From an uncultured Blautia sp. (GTDB taxonomy: Bacteria; Bacillota; Clostridia; Lachnospirales; Lachnospiraceae), in NCBI RefSeq assembly GCF_934371575.1, contig NZ_CAKRNY010000037.1:1-36846 (forward strand): a stretch of 36,846 nucleotides of DNA. The letters are read 5' to 3'. Of the stretch, positions 22,967 to 31,555 are shown piece by piece. A program made the translations under genes and the position numbers. The notes under the pieces are model-generated. The model searched no databases. It was given only the letters and a program-made list of their open reading frames with translations, and was not told where the DNA came from. The number at the start of each line of letters is the position of its first letter. Positions within the stretch are counted from its first letter, which is position 1.

Positions 22967-23830
22967 ATGAAAAGAAAACAGACAGGCTTCTGGTTGTTTA
23001 TCTTTCCGGCATTGTTTGCTTTTGCCCTTGTAGTTCTGGTTCCGGCTGTAAAGGGGTTCTATTACTCCTTTACAAACTGGAACGGAATTGGAAAGAATGC
23101 CGCATTTGTAGGAGCTTCAAATTACATTGGATTACTGAAAGATACAGGCTTCTGGAATTCATTTTTATTCACATTTGTATTTGCCATCTGTGCAGTAATC
23201 AGTATTAACGTAGTTGGCTTTGGTCTGGCGGTACTTGTTACAAACAAAATCAAAGGTTCTAATATTGCCAGAACAGTGTTTTTTATGCCAAACCTGATTG
23301 GAGGTATTCTTCTTGGATTCACCTGGCAGTTCATTTTTGTATCTATATTTGAAGCACTGGGAAAAGTGACTGGATTTACCTGGCTTCAGGGATGGCTGTC
23401 AGATCAGAAAACTGGATTTATCGGTATGCTGATCGTACTTACCTGGCAGCTTGCCGGATATATGATGATCATTTATATCGCGCAGCTGGAGAGTATTCCG
23501 GATTCTTATATAGAAGCTGCCAAAATTGATGGGGCAACTTCCTTCCAGACATTTATGAAGATCAAGCTGCCGTTGGTAGCCCCTGCTTTTACCATTGGTC
23601 TGTTTCTTTCTATTTCTGATTCATTCAAAATGTTTGACCAGAACCTGGCACTGACAGCCGGCGGACCAGGAAGCAGTACAGAAATGATTGCCCTTAACAT
23701 ATATAATACAGCTTTTAAAGAGTCAAAGCTGGGAGTCGCGCAGTCAAAAGCAGTGGTATTTTTGCTTGTAGTTGTAGTAATTTCTCTGACACAGCTGTAT
23801 CTGAGCAAACGTAAGGAGGTAGAGATGTAA
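22967..23830 (+). CDS. Sugar ABC permease, MalF/UgpA type
   Basis: 287 residues. The start at 22967 is 7 bases after GGGGAG; the ATG at 22961 is too close to it. About six membrane segments start at FWLFIFPALFAFALVVLVP. The cytoplasmic EAA loop reads EAAKIDGATSFQTFMKIKLP. Family: binding-protein-dependent inner-membrane component, the first of a heterodimer with the next gene. The stop codon overlaps the next start (TAATG). No ATPase gene is present in the operon; in Firmicutes such permeases use a shared MsmX-type ATPase, which is an inference here. Confidence 0.93.
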   Translation: MKRKQTGFWLFIFPALFAFALVVLVPAVKGFYYSFTNWNGIGKNAAFVGASNYIGLLKDTGFWNSFLFTFVFAICAVISINVVGFGLAVLVTNKIKGSNIARTVFFMPNLIGGILLGFTWQFIFVSIFEALGKVTGFTWLQGWLSDQKTGFIGMLIVLTWQLAGYMMIIYIAQLESIPDSYIEAAKIDGATSFQTFMKIKLPLVAPAFTIGLFLSISDSFKMFDQNLALTAGGPGSSTEMIALNIYNTAFKESKLGVAQSKAVVFLLVVVVISLTQLYLSKRKEVEM

Positions 23831-24654
23831 TGAAGATGAAAGTGTGGAAAAAGACAATCCTCATCCTTTTACTGATCATATTGTCTTTGCTGTTTTTATC
23901 TCCCATTCTGCTTCTGCTCAACAGTTCCTTTAAAGATCTTAAAGAGATTTATCTGAACGTGCTGGCACTGCCAAGCCATTTTGGATGGGATAATTATAAA
24001 GAAGCGTTTGAAAAACTGGATTTTGTACGTTCTTTTATGAATTCACTTGTGATTACAGTCGTATCTACCATTTTGATCGTCCTGGTATCTTCCATGGCGG
24101 CATGGGTTTTGGTACGTTATAACACACGGACAAGTAAGATTCTCTTTATGTTATTTGCAGCATCTATGCTGATTCCATTCCAGTGTGTAATGCTTCCGCT
24201 GGTTGATTTTATGAGTGATCTGAATCTGATGAACCGTCCGGGTATTGTATTTATGTATGTTGGATTCGGCTGCAGTATGTCGATCGTGTTATATCATGGA
24301 TTTATTAAAAATATACCTCTGGAACTGGAAGAGGCTGCGACACTGGATGGCTGCAGTATGCTGCGTATGTTCTTTTCAGTTGTGTTTCCGTTGTTAAAGA
24401 CAATTACAGTGACAGTAGCTATTTTGAATGTAATGTGGATCTGGAATGACTTCCTTCTTCCGAACCTTATCATTAACAGAGCTGGCTGGCAGACATTACC
24501 GCTTAAGACTTATCTGTTCTTTGGACAGTTTACGAAGAACTGGGATCTTGCGACAGCAGGTCTGATCTTGTGTATGGTACCGATCATTATATTCTACGTT
24601 GTTTGCCAGCGTTATATTGTGAAGGGTGTAACAGACGGAGCAGTAAAAGGCTGA
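23830..24654 (+). CDS. Sugar ABC permease, MalG/UgpE type
   Basis: 274 residues, starting at the ATG overlapping the preceding stop by one base, with GGAGG at 23815-23819; an in-frame ATG at 23836 is an alternative. About six membrane segments; the first, ILILLLIILSLLFLSPILLL, is strongly hydrophobic. The EAA loop is EEAATLDGCSMLRMFFSVVF. PNLIINRAGWQTLPL is typical of the family near the C-terminus. Translationally coupled partner of the previous permease. Confidence 0.93.
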   Translation: MKMKVWKKTILILLLIILSLLFLSPILLLLNSSFKDLKEIYLNVLALPSHFGWDNYKEAFEKLDFVRSFMNSLVITVVSTILIVLVSSMAAWVLVRYNTRTSKILFMLFAASMLIPFQCVMLPLVDFMSDLNLMNRPGIVFMYVGFGCSMSIVLYHGFIKNIPLELEEAATLDGCSMLRMFFSVVFPLLKTITVTVAILNVMWIWNDFLLPNLIINRAGWQTLPLKTYLFFGQFTKNWDLATAGLILCMVPIIIFYVVCQRYIVKGVTDGAVKG

Positions 24655-24698
24655 TAAACTTTTGCTTTCAGAAAAAATAAAAAGGAATGGTAAGGATT

Positions 24699-26378
24699 AT
24701 GGATAAAAAATGGTGGAAAGAAAGTGTTGTATACCAAATCTATCCTCGCAGCTTCTGCGATAGCAATGGAGATGGAATTGGAGATCTGGGTGGAATTATT
24801 TCAAAATTAGATTATCTGGAAGAGCTGGGAGTGGATGTGCTCTGGCTGTGCCCGATCTATAAATCACCAAATGATGACAATGGTTACGATATCAGCGATT
24901 ATCGTGATATTATGGATGAATTTGGAACCTTGGATGATTTTGATGAACTTCTGACAAAAGCTCATGAACATCATTTGAAAATTATGCTGGATCTGGTAGT
25001 AAATCATACTTCCGATGAACATAAGTGGTTTATGGAGAGCAGAAGCTCTAAGGATAATTCCTATCGTGACTATTATATCTGGGAAAAAGGAAAAGATGGA
25101 AATCCTCCAAATAACTGGGACTCTAATTTCAGTGGATCTGCCTGGGAATATGATGAAACTACGGATATGTATTATCTTCATCTATTCTCAAAAAAGCAGC
25201 CGGATTTGAACTGGCGCAATGAAAAGGTGCGCGAAGAAGTTTATGATCTGATGAAATGGTGGCTGGATAAGGGCATTGATGGTTTCCGAATGGATGTTAT
25301 CAACATGATTTCCAAGGTAAAAGGATATCCGGACGGTAAGCCTATTCCTGGTTCAAAATATGGTGACAGACTTCCATTTGTAATGAACGGACCTCATGTA
25401 CACGAATATTTACAGGAAATGAACCATAAAGTACTGTCAAAGTATGATGTAATGACAGTTGGTGAAGCTCCCTGTACTTCTGTGGAGGATGCGAAAAAAT
25501 ATACAGGTTTTGAACGTGATGAGCTTAATATGGTCTTTACCTTTGAACATATGGATGTGGACAGTGATAATGGATTCAAATGGACAGACAAAAAGCCGGA
25601 TCTTGCGGAACTGAAAAAAGTGCTTAGCAAATGGCAGACTGGTCTGGATGGCGTAGGCTGGAACAGTCTGTATATGAATAACCACGATCAGCCACGAATG
25701 GTTTCCCGCTTTGGCAATGATGGAAAATACTGGAAGGAATCCGCTAAAATGCTGGCAGTCTGCATTCATATGCTGCAGGGAACCCCATATATCTATCAGG
25801 GCGAAGAAATAGGCATGAAGAACATTACATTACACAGTATTGAAGAGTGTAATGATATTGAAGAAATAAATGCTTATAAAGAGTACACCTCTGATGGAAG
25901 AATTTCTCCGGAAGATATGATGCGTTACATCAACCGCAAGGGAAGAGACAATGCCAGAACACCTATGCAGTGGGACGCCACAGCGAATGCAGGTTTTACG
26001 GCAGGCACTCCCTGGTTTACCGTAAATCCCAATTATAAAGAGATTAATGTTGCGGAGCAGGAAAAAGATCCGGATTCGATCCTGAATTTTTATAAACAGC
26101 TGATCCGTTTGCGGAAAGAGTATCCGATTATTGTATATGGCTCTTATAAGCTGCTTTATCCGGAGCACAAAACAGCATTTGTTTATGAAAGAGTACTGGA
26201 AAACGAGAAGCTTCTGGTAGCCTGCAATTTCAGTGAAGAAGAACTGGAATTGGAAGTACCGGCTGAATTTGTACAAAATAGTGCAAAACTTCTGATTTCA
26301 AATTATCCTGAAGTTGGTATATCCGAAAAAATGTCGTTGCGTCCTTACGAAGCACGGGTTTATCGAATGACGAAATAA
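24699..26378 (+). CDS. malL: GH13 oligo-1,6-glucosidase (isomaltase-like)
   Basis: 559 residues with the start at 24699 (MDKKWWKES); the ATG at 24687 is possible but numbering from 24699 puts the catalytic residues at the classic oligo-1,6-glucosidase positions. Nucleophile Asp199 (GFRMDVINMI), acid/base Glu256 (TVGEAP), stabiliser Asp330 (NNHDQPR). Other family blocks: VVYQIYPRSFCDSNGDGIGD and LDLVVNHTSDEH. Val200 right after the nucleophile is the residue associated with alpha-1,6 specificity in this subfamily, whereas alpha-1,4 enzymes usually have Ala or Thr. No signal peptide: cytoplasmic, releasing glucose from imported isomaltose-like sugars. Co-directional with the transporter, 44 bases after the second permease. 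Confidence 0.95.
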   Translation: MDKKWWKESVVYQIYPRSFCDSNGDGIGDLGGIISKLDYLEELGVDVLWLCPIYKSPNDDNGYDISDYRDIMDEFGTLDDFDELLTKAHEHHLKIMLDLVVNHTSDEHKWFMESRSSKDNSYRDYYIWEKGKDGNPPNNWDSNFSGSAWEYDETTDMYYLHLFSKKQPDLNWRNEKVREEVYDLMKWWLDKGIDGFRMDVINMISKVKGYPDGKPIPGSKYGDRLPFVMNGPHVHEYLQEMNHKVLSKYDVMTVGEAPCTSVEDAKKYTGFERDELNMVFTFEHMDVDSDNGFKWTDKKPDLAELKKVLSKWQTGLDGVGWNSLYMNNHDQPRMVSRFGNDGKYWKESAKMLAVCIHMLQGTPYIYQGEEIGMKNITLHSIEECNDIEEINAYKEYTSDGRISPEDMMRYINRKGRDNARTPMQWDATANAGFTAGTPWFTVNPNYKEINVAEQEKDPDSILNFYKQLIRLRKEYPIIVYGSYKLLYPEHKTAFVYERVLENEKLLVACNFSEEELELEVPAEFVQNSAKLLISNYPEVGISEKMSLRPYEARVYRMTK

Positions 26379-26411
26379 GCAGTGGGAATGAATGCCATTA
26401 GGAGACAGCAT

Positions 26412-26804
26412 ATGGAACAGTACTTATATAAAAGGCATATAAAGGGAATCCAGCATATTGGAATTCCGACAGATAAATATTCAGAAACATTAGATTTCTA
26501 CAAATCTCTGGGGTTTGAGGATATAAACCAGGAAGAAGTACAAGGGAAAAAAACAGCTTTCCTTCGGATACACAATGTTATGCTTGAAGTATATGAATGT
26601 GAAAATCCTGAAAAGAGAACAGGAAGCATTGAACATCTGGCACTTTCGGTAGAAAAAGTGGACAGGCTATACCAGGAAATGCTGTCAGAATATAAAGTGC
26701 TTAGTCCTGAGGTGGAATCACTGCCTTATTGGAAAAATGGAATTCGCTTTTTCAAGGTTGAAGGTCCCAACAGAGAGGTAATAGAGTTTTGCGAAATTCT
26801 TTAA
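26412..26804 (+). CDS. VOC-family (glyoxalase fold) protein
   Basis: 130 residues; the start at 26412 follows AGGAG (26400-26404) by 7 bases, while an ATG at 26382 has none. Two beta-alpha-beta-beta-beta halves of the vicinal oxygen chelate fold: HIGIPTDKYSETLDFYKSLG and later EHLALSVEKVDRLYQEM. Possible metal ligands are His15 in IQHIGIP, Glu in MLEVYE, His in IEHLALS and Glu in REVIEFCE. Members include glyoxalase I, epimerases and dioxygenases; the exact reaction cannot be told. It lies 33 bases after the GH13 gene and before the operon terminator, so it is probably co-transcribed and may act on a sugar derivative such as a keto sugar, which is speculation. Confidence 0.85.
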   Translation: MEQYLYKRHIKGIQHIGIPTDKYSETLDFYKSLGFEDINQEEVQGKKTAFLRIHNVMLEVYECENPEKRTGSIEHLALSVEKVDRLYQEMLSEYKVLSPEVESLPYWKNGIRFFKVEGPNREVIEFCEIL

Positions 26805-26891
26805 GCTGCTGTAAAAATTGGGGAAAGCCTGTTTCTGAAAAAGAATACTTCCACAGGAAATGTTATTAAGTTAGCCCTGTTGTGGAACTGG

Positions 26892-26937
26892 AAAAGGACA
26901 GATGTTAAGATTTTTTCTTAGCTTCTGTCCTTTTTTG
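26892..26937 (+). terminator. Terminator of the alpha-glucoside operon
   Basis: AAAAGGACAGA (26892-26902) pairs with TCTGTCCTTTT (26924-26934), with inner pairing TTAAGA/TCTTAG and a T run. Confidence 0.92.
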
Positions 26938-26977
26938 TAGTGCTTCCGCCTATGGATTACATGCCTGTTTTGTGAAA

Positions 26978-27583
26978 TCAGCCAGTAATTGCCTTCATAA
27001 TTGCGTCATACAGCTCGTCGTAGGTTTCGTAAGCCGGGAGCTTCGGATACTCAGCCTTGATGGCATCTGTGCTCTTGAACAGGAATCCTGCTTTACTTGC
27101 CTGGATCATACCCAGGTCGTTGTGGCTGTCACCGCTGGCAATGGTGTCGTAGCCGATGGACTGCAGGGCTTTCACAGTGGTGTATTTGGATTTTTCACAG
27201 CGCATTTTGAAATCAGTAATTTCGCCATTTTCGCCGACTACTAGTGTGTTGCAGAAGATGGTAGGATAGCCAAGCTTTTTCATAAGAGGACCTGCGAACT
27301 GGGAAAATGTGTCGCTGAGGATGATAACTTGGGTCTGTGCCCTTAATTTGTCCAGGAATTCCTTAGCGCCAGGAATCGGATCAATCTTAGCAATGGTCTC
27401 CTGGATTTCTTTCAGGCCAAGACCATGCTCTTTCAGAATGTTCAGGCGGTATTTCATTAATTTATCGTAATCAGGCTCGTCTCTTGTGGTTCGTTTCAGC
27501 TCTGGAATGCCTGTCTCTTCGGCAAATGCGATCCAGATCTCCGGGACAAGTACACCTTCTAAGTCTAAGCAGACAATTTCCAT
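26978..27583 (-). CDS. thrH: ThrH-like phosphoserine phosphatase / homoserine phosphotransferase (HAD)
   Basis: 201 residues, HAD superfamily. Motif I is DLEGVLVPEIW, with Asp7 as nucleophile and Glu9 in place of the usual second Asp, the hallmark of the ThrH branch. Motif II is VIILSDTFSQF and motif IV GDSHNDLGMI. ThrH of Pseudomonas can dephosphorylate phosphoserine and move the phosphate to homoserine. GGAGGAG precedes the start. It stands alone on the minus strand, divergent from the phosphoglucomutase gene. It may serve serine or threonine synthesis. The assignment rests on motif I and overall length. Confidence 0.9.
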   Translation of the reverse strand: MEIVCLDLEGVLVPEIWIAFAEETGIPELKRTTRDEPDYDKLMKYRLNILKEHGLGLKEIQETIAKIDPIPGAKEFLDKLRAQTQVIILSDTFSQFAGPLMKKLGYPTIFCNTLVVGENGEITDFKMRCEKSKYTTVKALQSIGYDTIASGDSHNDLGMIQASKAGFLFKSTDAIKAEYPKLPAYETYDELYDAIMKAITG

Positions 27584-27670
27584 AATCTCCTCCGTTCTGC
27601 AGCTGTAAAGATTGCTGCAATTGAATTTTATAGTGTTTTTTTTAATCTCAAGGTCATATAAAGCACAAGA

Positions 27671-27714
27671 TGAAAGCGGTTAGGATGACTGCTTTCACAC
27701 ACTATCTCATTATA
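27671..27714 (-). promoter_or_regulatory. Candidate thrH promoter and leader hairpin
   Basis: Minus-strand TATAAT at 27709-27714 with no clear -35. Downstream in the leader, TGAAAGC (27671-27677) and GCTTTCA (27691-27697) form a 7-bp hairpin. Nothing else is seen in 27584-27858. Confidence 0.4.
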
Positions 27715-27858
27715 GCGTAAAAATGCCGGAAACGCTATACCCAAATTGAAATAAAACATCTCGCGGAACATTACCGGTGAACAGCAGCTGGAATGTATAA
27801 TTGTCGGAAATTATGGGAAAACAGAGAAAAAATGTCTGGTAGAAATTTGTCGCTTATA

Positions 27859-27887
27859 TTGCCGTTTCGTGAAAAATGTGGTATATT
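27859..27887 (+). promoter_or_regulatory. Promoter of the phosphoglucomutase gene
   Basis: TTGCCG (27859-27864), 17-base spacer, TATATT (27882-27887). Leader of about 55 bases. Confidence 0.6.
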
Positions 27888-27948
27888 ATTAATATCTGTA
27901 GTAATATTAGACAAAATAAACAGAATAATAATGGCAGGAGTGGTTAAA

Positions 27949-29631
27949 ATGTATAACGAAGAGTACAAGCGCTGGCTGGCAGCGGATCTCGAAGATGCAG
28001 ATCTGAAACCGGAATTATCTAAGATTGAAGGAAACGACGAAGAAATTAAAGAACGCTTTGCAGTAGCTCTGAAATTTGGTACAGCAGGACTTCGTGGAGT
28101 TCTTGGCGCAGGTACCAACCGTATGAATATTTATGTAGTACGTCAGGCTACACAGGGACTTGCAAACTGGGTGAAGACACAGGGCGGCACTCAGACCGTT
28201 GCCATCAGCTACGACAGCCGTCTGAAGAGCGATGTATTTGCCAAGACAGCAGCAGGTGTGCTGGCTGCCAATGGAATCAAAGTTAGAATTTATGATGCAT
28301 TAATGCCTGTACCGGCACTTTCTTTTGCTACACGCTACTATGAGTGTAACGCGGGTATTATGGTCACAGCGTCTCATAACCCTGCTAAATATAATGGATA
28401 TAAGGCTTACGGACCGGATGGCTGCCAGATGACAGATGATGCTGCAGCTATCGTTTACGATGAGATCCAGAAAACTGACGTTCTGACAGGAGCGCAATAT
28501 ATGTCCTTTGCAGAGGGTGTTGAGGAAGGGCTGATCCGCTTTGTTGGTGATGACTGCAAACGTGCCCTTTATGACGCGATCGAGTCCCGTCAGGTTCGCC
28601 CGGGTCTTTGCAAGACAGCAGGTCTGAAGCTGGTTTACAGCCCGCTGAATGGTTCCGGACTTGTACCGGTAACCCAGATTCTGAAGGACATCGGAATCAC
28701 AGATATTACAATCGTTCCGGATCAGGAATACCCGAATGGATATTTTACCACATGCAGCTACCCGAACCCGGAGATTTTCGCAGCTCTGGAGCAGGGCCTG
28801 AAGCTTGCCAAGGAGACAGGAGCAGACCTTATGCTTGCTACTGACCCGGATGCAGACCGTGTTGGTATTGCTATGAAATGCCCGGATGGATCTTATGAGC
28901 TGGTTAGTGGTAATGAGGTTGGAGTTCTTCTTCTTGATTATATTGCAGCAGGCCGTATTGAGAAAGGCACAATGCCGAAGAATCCGGTTGCAGTGAAATC
29001 TATCGTTTCCACACCTCTGGCAGACGCAGTTGCAGAGTACTATGGCGTAGAGCTCAGAAGCGTACTCACCGGATTTAAGTGGATCGGCGACCAGATCGCA
29101 CAGCTTGAGGCTGCTGGAGAGGTTGACCGTTTTATCTTCGGATTTGAGGAGAGCTATGGATACCTTGCAGGGCCGTATGTACGTGATAAAGATGCTGTTA
29201 TCGGATCCATGCTGATCTGCGAGATGGCTGCATACTACAGAAGCATTGGAAGCTCTCTGAAACAGAGACTTGAGGAGATTTACGCACAGTATGGCCGTTA
29301 CCTGAACAAGGTTGACAGCTTTGAATTCCCGGGACTTAGCGGAATGGACACCATGGCAGGAATCATGCAGAAATTCCGTGACAACCCGCCAGCTGATATT
29401 GCAGGCTACAAGGTTGTGAAGGTTACTGATTATAAGAAACCTGAGGAGACAGGCCTTCCGGCAGCAAATGTTCTCATTTACAAGCTGGAGAATAATGAGA
29501 CCGTAGTTGTTCGTCCATCCGGAACAGAGCCGAAGATCAAGATTTATTACACCACACTGGGTAAAGATCTTGCAGAAGCAGAAGCTGAGAAAGAGAAACT
29601 GGCTAAGGCTCTTGAGCCGATGATGGCTTAA
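27949..29631 (+). CDS. pgcA: Alpha-phosphoglucomutase / phospho-sugar mutase
   Basis: 560 residues; the start at 27949 (MYNEEYKRW) follows GCAGGAG (27934-27940) by 8 bases. Upstream in-frame ATGs at 27793 and 27931 fall upstream of the predicted promoter or without a site. Family motifs in order: FGTAGLRGVLGAGTNRMN; catalytic phosphoserine loop TASHNP with Ser142; metal loop DPDADRVGIA; sugar loop GFEESYGY; phosphate-binding RPSGTEPKIKIYY. It interconverts glucose-1-phosphate and glucose-6-phosphate, linking the neighbouring sugar catabolic loci to glycogen and cell-envelope precursors. PgcA-type enzymes may also use mannose phosphates. Probably monocistronic. Confidence 0.95.
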   Translation: MYNEEYKRWLAADLEDADLKPELSKIEGNDEEIKERFAVALKFGTAGLRGVLGAGTNRMNIYVVRQATQGLANWVKTQGGTQTVAISYDSRLKSDVFAKTAAGVLAANGIKVRIYDALMPVPALSFATRYYECNAGIMVTASHNPAKYNGYKAYGPDGCQMTDDAAAIVYDEIQKTDVLTGAQYMSFAEGVEEGLIRFVGDDCKRALYDAIESRQVRPGLCKTAGLKLVYSPLNGSGLVPVTQILKDIGITDITIVPDQEYPNGYFTTCSYPNPEIFAALEQGLKLAKETGADLMLATDPDADRVGIAMKCPDGSYELVSGNEVGVLLLDYIAAGRIEKGTMPKNPVAVKSIVSTPLADAVAEYYGVELRSVLTGFKWIGDQIAQLEAAGEVDRFIFGFEESYGYLAGPYVRDKDAVIGSMLICEMAAYYRSIGSSLKQRLEEIYAQYGRYLNKVDSFEFPGLSGMDTMAGIMQKFRDNPPADIAGYKVVKVTDYKKPEETGLPAANVLIYKLENNETVVVRPSGTEPKIKIYYTTLGKDLAEAEAEKEKLAKALEPMMA

Positions 29632-29654
29632 GCGAAGTATATAATTGTATAGTA

Positions 29655-29691
29655 AACGAGATAAAATGTGCTCGATGAAATTTGTCTCGTT
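29655..29691. repeat. 11-bp inverted repeat downstream of pgcA
   Basis: AACGAGATAAA (29655-29665) pairs with TTTGTCTCGTT (29681-29691), one G-T pair. No T run follows. Further inverted repeats lie at 29713-29745. Confidence 0.6.
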
Positions 29692-29755
29692 ATCGCGGCA
29701 ATCGCCAAGGTTCCATGCAAGCATGGACGTTGGTTCGTTGCTTGCGTAAATGATC

Positions 29756-29803
29756 GGGGATGTGAAAAAACTCGATTGAGTTTTTTCGCATCTCCCTTTT
29801 TGT
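29756..29803 (+). terminator. Strong terminator at the left IS end
   Basis: GAAAAAACTC (29764-29773) pairs with GAGTTTTTTC (29778-29787), extended by GATG/CATC around a T-G pair, then CTCCCTTTTTG. It either ends pgcA transcription or is part of the IS end. Confidence 0.85.
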
Positions 29804-29882
29804 ACCTGTTGTGTATAAATGACTGAAATCATGCGCAAAGAAAGCACACTTCCCCTACCCCATAGAAATTCTTTTTTTGAAT

Positions 29883-31457
29883 CTATGCGGCAGTTCTGTT
29901 TCTCATCTTTTTTTTCTGATATTTATATAGATTATGGCCTATCGCCACGAGTAAAACTTCCAGTTTGACTGAATGAATGCCTCTTCGGACAATTCTCTTG
30001 TACCAACGGTCGTTTTTCATAATTCCGAAAGTGCCTTCTGCTTGTATCGAACGGTTCATTCGTAATAACGCACCGTGGATACTTTCTAGGTTTTCGATTA
30101 CTTCCTGATGCATGGAAGTTAATTCCTGATTGATCCGAACGGTTCGATTCTTATCTGTCTTCTTACATTTCTCTGCATATGGACATCCACTACAGTCTTC
30201 GCATTCATACAGTTCTTCCTTACGTCCGTATTGATTTCCCCTCACATTTTTTCTGTATAAAAAATGGAATGCTTTATCGTTAGGACATCTCATGACACCT
30301 TGCTCATCAATTCTGAAGTTAACTGCACGAAATGGATCTTCATGATATTTCCGATCCTTAGTTTCCTTTTTAAACATTGGAAATTTCATATACTTTTCAA
30401 TTCCGTTCTGTTCACAGAAAATATAATTGTTGTATGAGCCATATCCGGCATCTGCCACAGGATATTTGGGATAGAATCCATAAGTTTGTTTGAAGTGCTC
30501 CATCAAAGGAACGAAACAATCCATATCCGAACGATAATGGTTCACGTCAACAACTGCAATATATTCATCTGCTACACCAATCTGTACATTATATGCTGGC
30601 AGAAGCTGATCATTGCCCATGTAATCCGTTTTGATACGCATAAAGGTAGCTGAGTTATCTGTTTTAGAGTAACTGTTTCGATTAGGACCACAGATTTCAA
30701 TTTTTTGTATGTATTCTTGAAGTTTCTGACAGAAAGTAGTCAAGTGTTCATAATGACGCTGTTCTTTGGATTTTCGCTTTCCACTTCCGTAAACAAATGT
30801 ACTTGTATCCAGTTCCCATAAAAGTACTAGCTGCTCAACGATTTCATTCAGATAATCCGGTACATACTCCGGATTTGTTGTGATCTGCACCCCGCTCCAT
30901 GCGATTTCTGCATTAATCTCCTCAATCTCCGCAGTGATTTTTTCGTAAAGCTTGTAACGGAACTTTTCGGTAGCCTTCTTCCATACCCAGGTATACTTGT
31001 TTGCGTTTGCTTCAAACTTGGAGCCGTCGATGTAGAGATGTTGCAGATCTACATGCTCCTCGTTAAAGATAGCACGATTGATGTCGTTAAAAATGTTCTC
31101 AATCTTATCTTGAAGTATTTCATTGATAAAATATCCAAAGGTTCTGTATGACGGAGCCTGGTGATCCATGAGATACATGAACCTGATATTAACTTTGCAG
31201 TTGTCTTCCAGTTCTCTCAGAGAGCAGTAGCCGCTAGTCATAAATCCGAAAAGTACTGTTTTTAACATGTTGACTGGATTATATCTGAGTCGTCCGGTTG
31301 TGTACTCCGGAATATCCGTCAGATACTTGTTTAAATCGATTCCTCCCATCAATCTGTCAAATGTTAAAACAGGATCCAGCAGATCCAAACAATCTGAAAG
31401 AAACAGTGGTAAATATCCTTGTTTTGAATTACAATAATTATTGTGTAAAGTTTTCAT
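29883..31457 (-). CDS. IS1182-family DDE transposase
   Basis: 524 residues, full length, no frameshift seen. An N-terminal DUF772-type region (RLRYNPVNMLKTVLFGFMTS) is followed by the DDE catalytic pattern: first Asp144 in YIDGSKFEANANKYTW, second Asp in VADAGYGSYNNYIF, Glu in AEGTFGIMKNDRWYKR. A cysteine cluster (YECEDCSGCPYAEKC) precedes the last motif, as in DDE_Tnp_1_6 proteins. The start ATG at 31457 has no good ribosome site (AAGTTAATTTTACC... region upstream is A/T-rich), which fits poor translation of IS transposases. The family gives cut-and-paste movement. Confidence 0.95.
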   Translation of the reverse strand: MKTLHNNYCNSKQGYLPLFLSDCLDLLDPVLTFDRLMGGIDLNKYLTDIPEYTTGRLRYNPVNMLKTVLFGFMTSGYCSLRELEDNCKVNIRFMYLMDHQAPSYRTFGYFINEILQDKIENIFNDINRAIFNEEHVDLQHLYIDGSKFEANANKYTWVWKKATEKFRYKLYEKITAEIEEINAEIAWSGVQITTNPEYVPDYLNEIVEQLVLLWELDTSTFVYGSGKRKSKEQRHYEHLTTFCQKLQEYIQKIEICGPNRNSYSKTDNSATFMRIKTDYMGNDQLLPAYNVQIGVADEYIAVVDVNHYRSDMDCFVPLMEHFKQTYGFYPKYPVADAGYGSYNNYIFCEQNGIEKYMKFPMFKKETKDRKYHEDPFRAVNFRIDEQGVMRCPNDKAFHFLYRKNVRGNQYGRKEELYECEDCSGCPYAEKCKKTDKNRTVRINQELTSMHQEVIENLESIHGALLRMNRSIQAEGTFGIMKNDRWYKRIVRRGIHSVKLEVLLVAIGHNLYKYQKKKMRNRTAA

Positions 31458-31478
31458 CGCAAGTTAATTTTACCACAA

Positions 31479-31514
31479 AAATAGGACCTTTCGCATGAAC
31501 GAATGGTCCTATTT
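31479..31514 (-). terminator. Hairpin upstream of the transposase gene
   Basis: AAATAGGACC (31479-31488) pairs with GGTCCTATTT (31505-31514); on the minus strand it is followed by TTTTTG. It would stop transcription entering the IS from outside, a common protection in insertion sequences. Confidence 0.75.
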
Positions 31515-31555
31515 CTTTTAGGGACTTATTTCACAGCCCCTTTTTGTAAAGTGTT

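Larger units (their letters stand above)
29756..31540 (-). mobile_element. IS1182-family insertion sequence, about 1785 bp, ends tentative
   Basis: Contains an intact IS1182-type transposase. The right outer end, read inward, is GGGGCTGTGAAATAAGTC (31540 to 31523); the left outer end is GGGGATGTGAAAAAACTC (29756-29773), matching at 15 of 18 positions. The size fits the family. No target-site duplication is visible next to these ends (GATC left, TTTT right), so the left boundary in particular is uncertain. Confidence 0.6.

Noticed and set aside
28300..29847. A 515-codon minus-strand reading frame opposite pgcA
   Set aside because: It is fully antisense to a well-supported phosphoglucomutase gene, has no recognisable domain and a Cys/Ser/Leu-rich composition typical of shadow frames.
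29861..29890. A hairpin over the transposase stop codon
   Set aside because: The arms around an A/T loop pair, but there is no T run after them on the minus strand, so a terminator is not supported.
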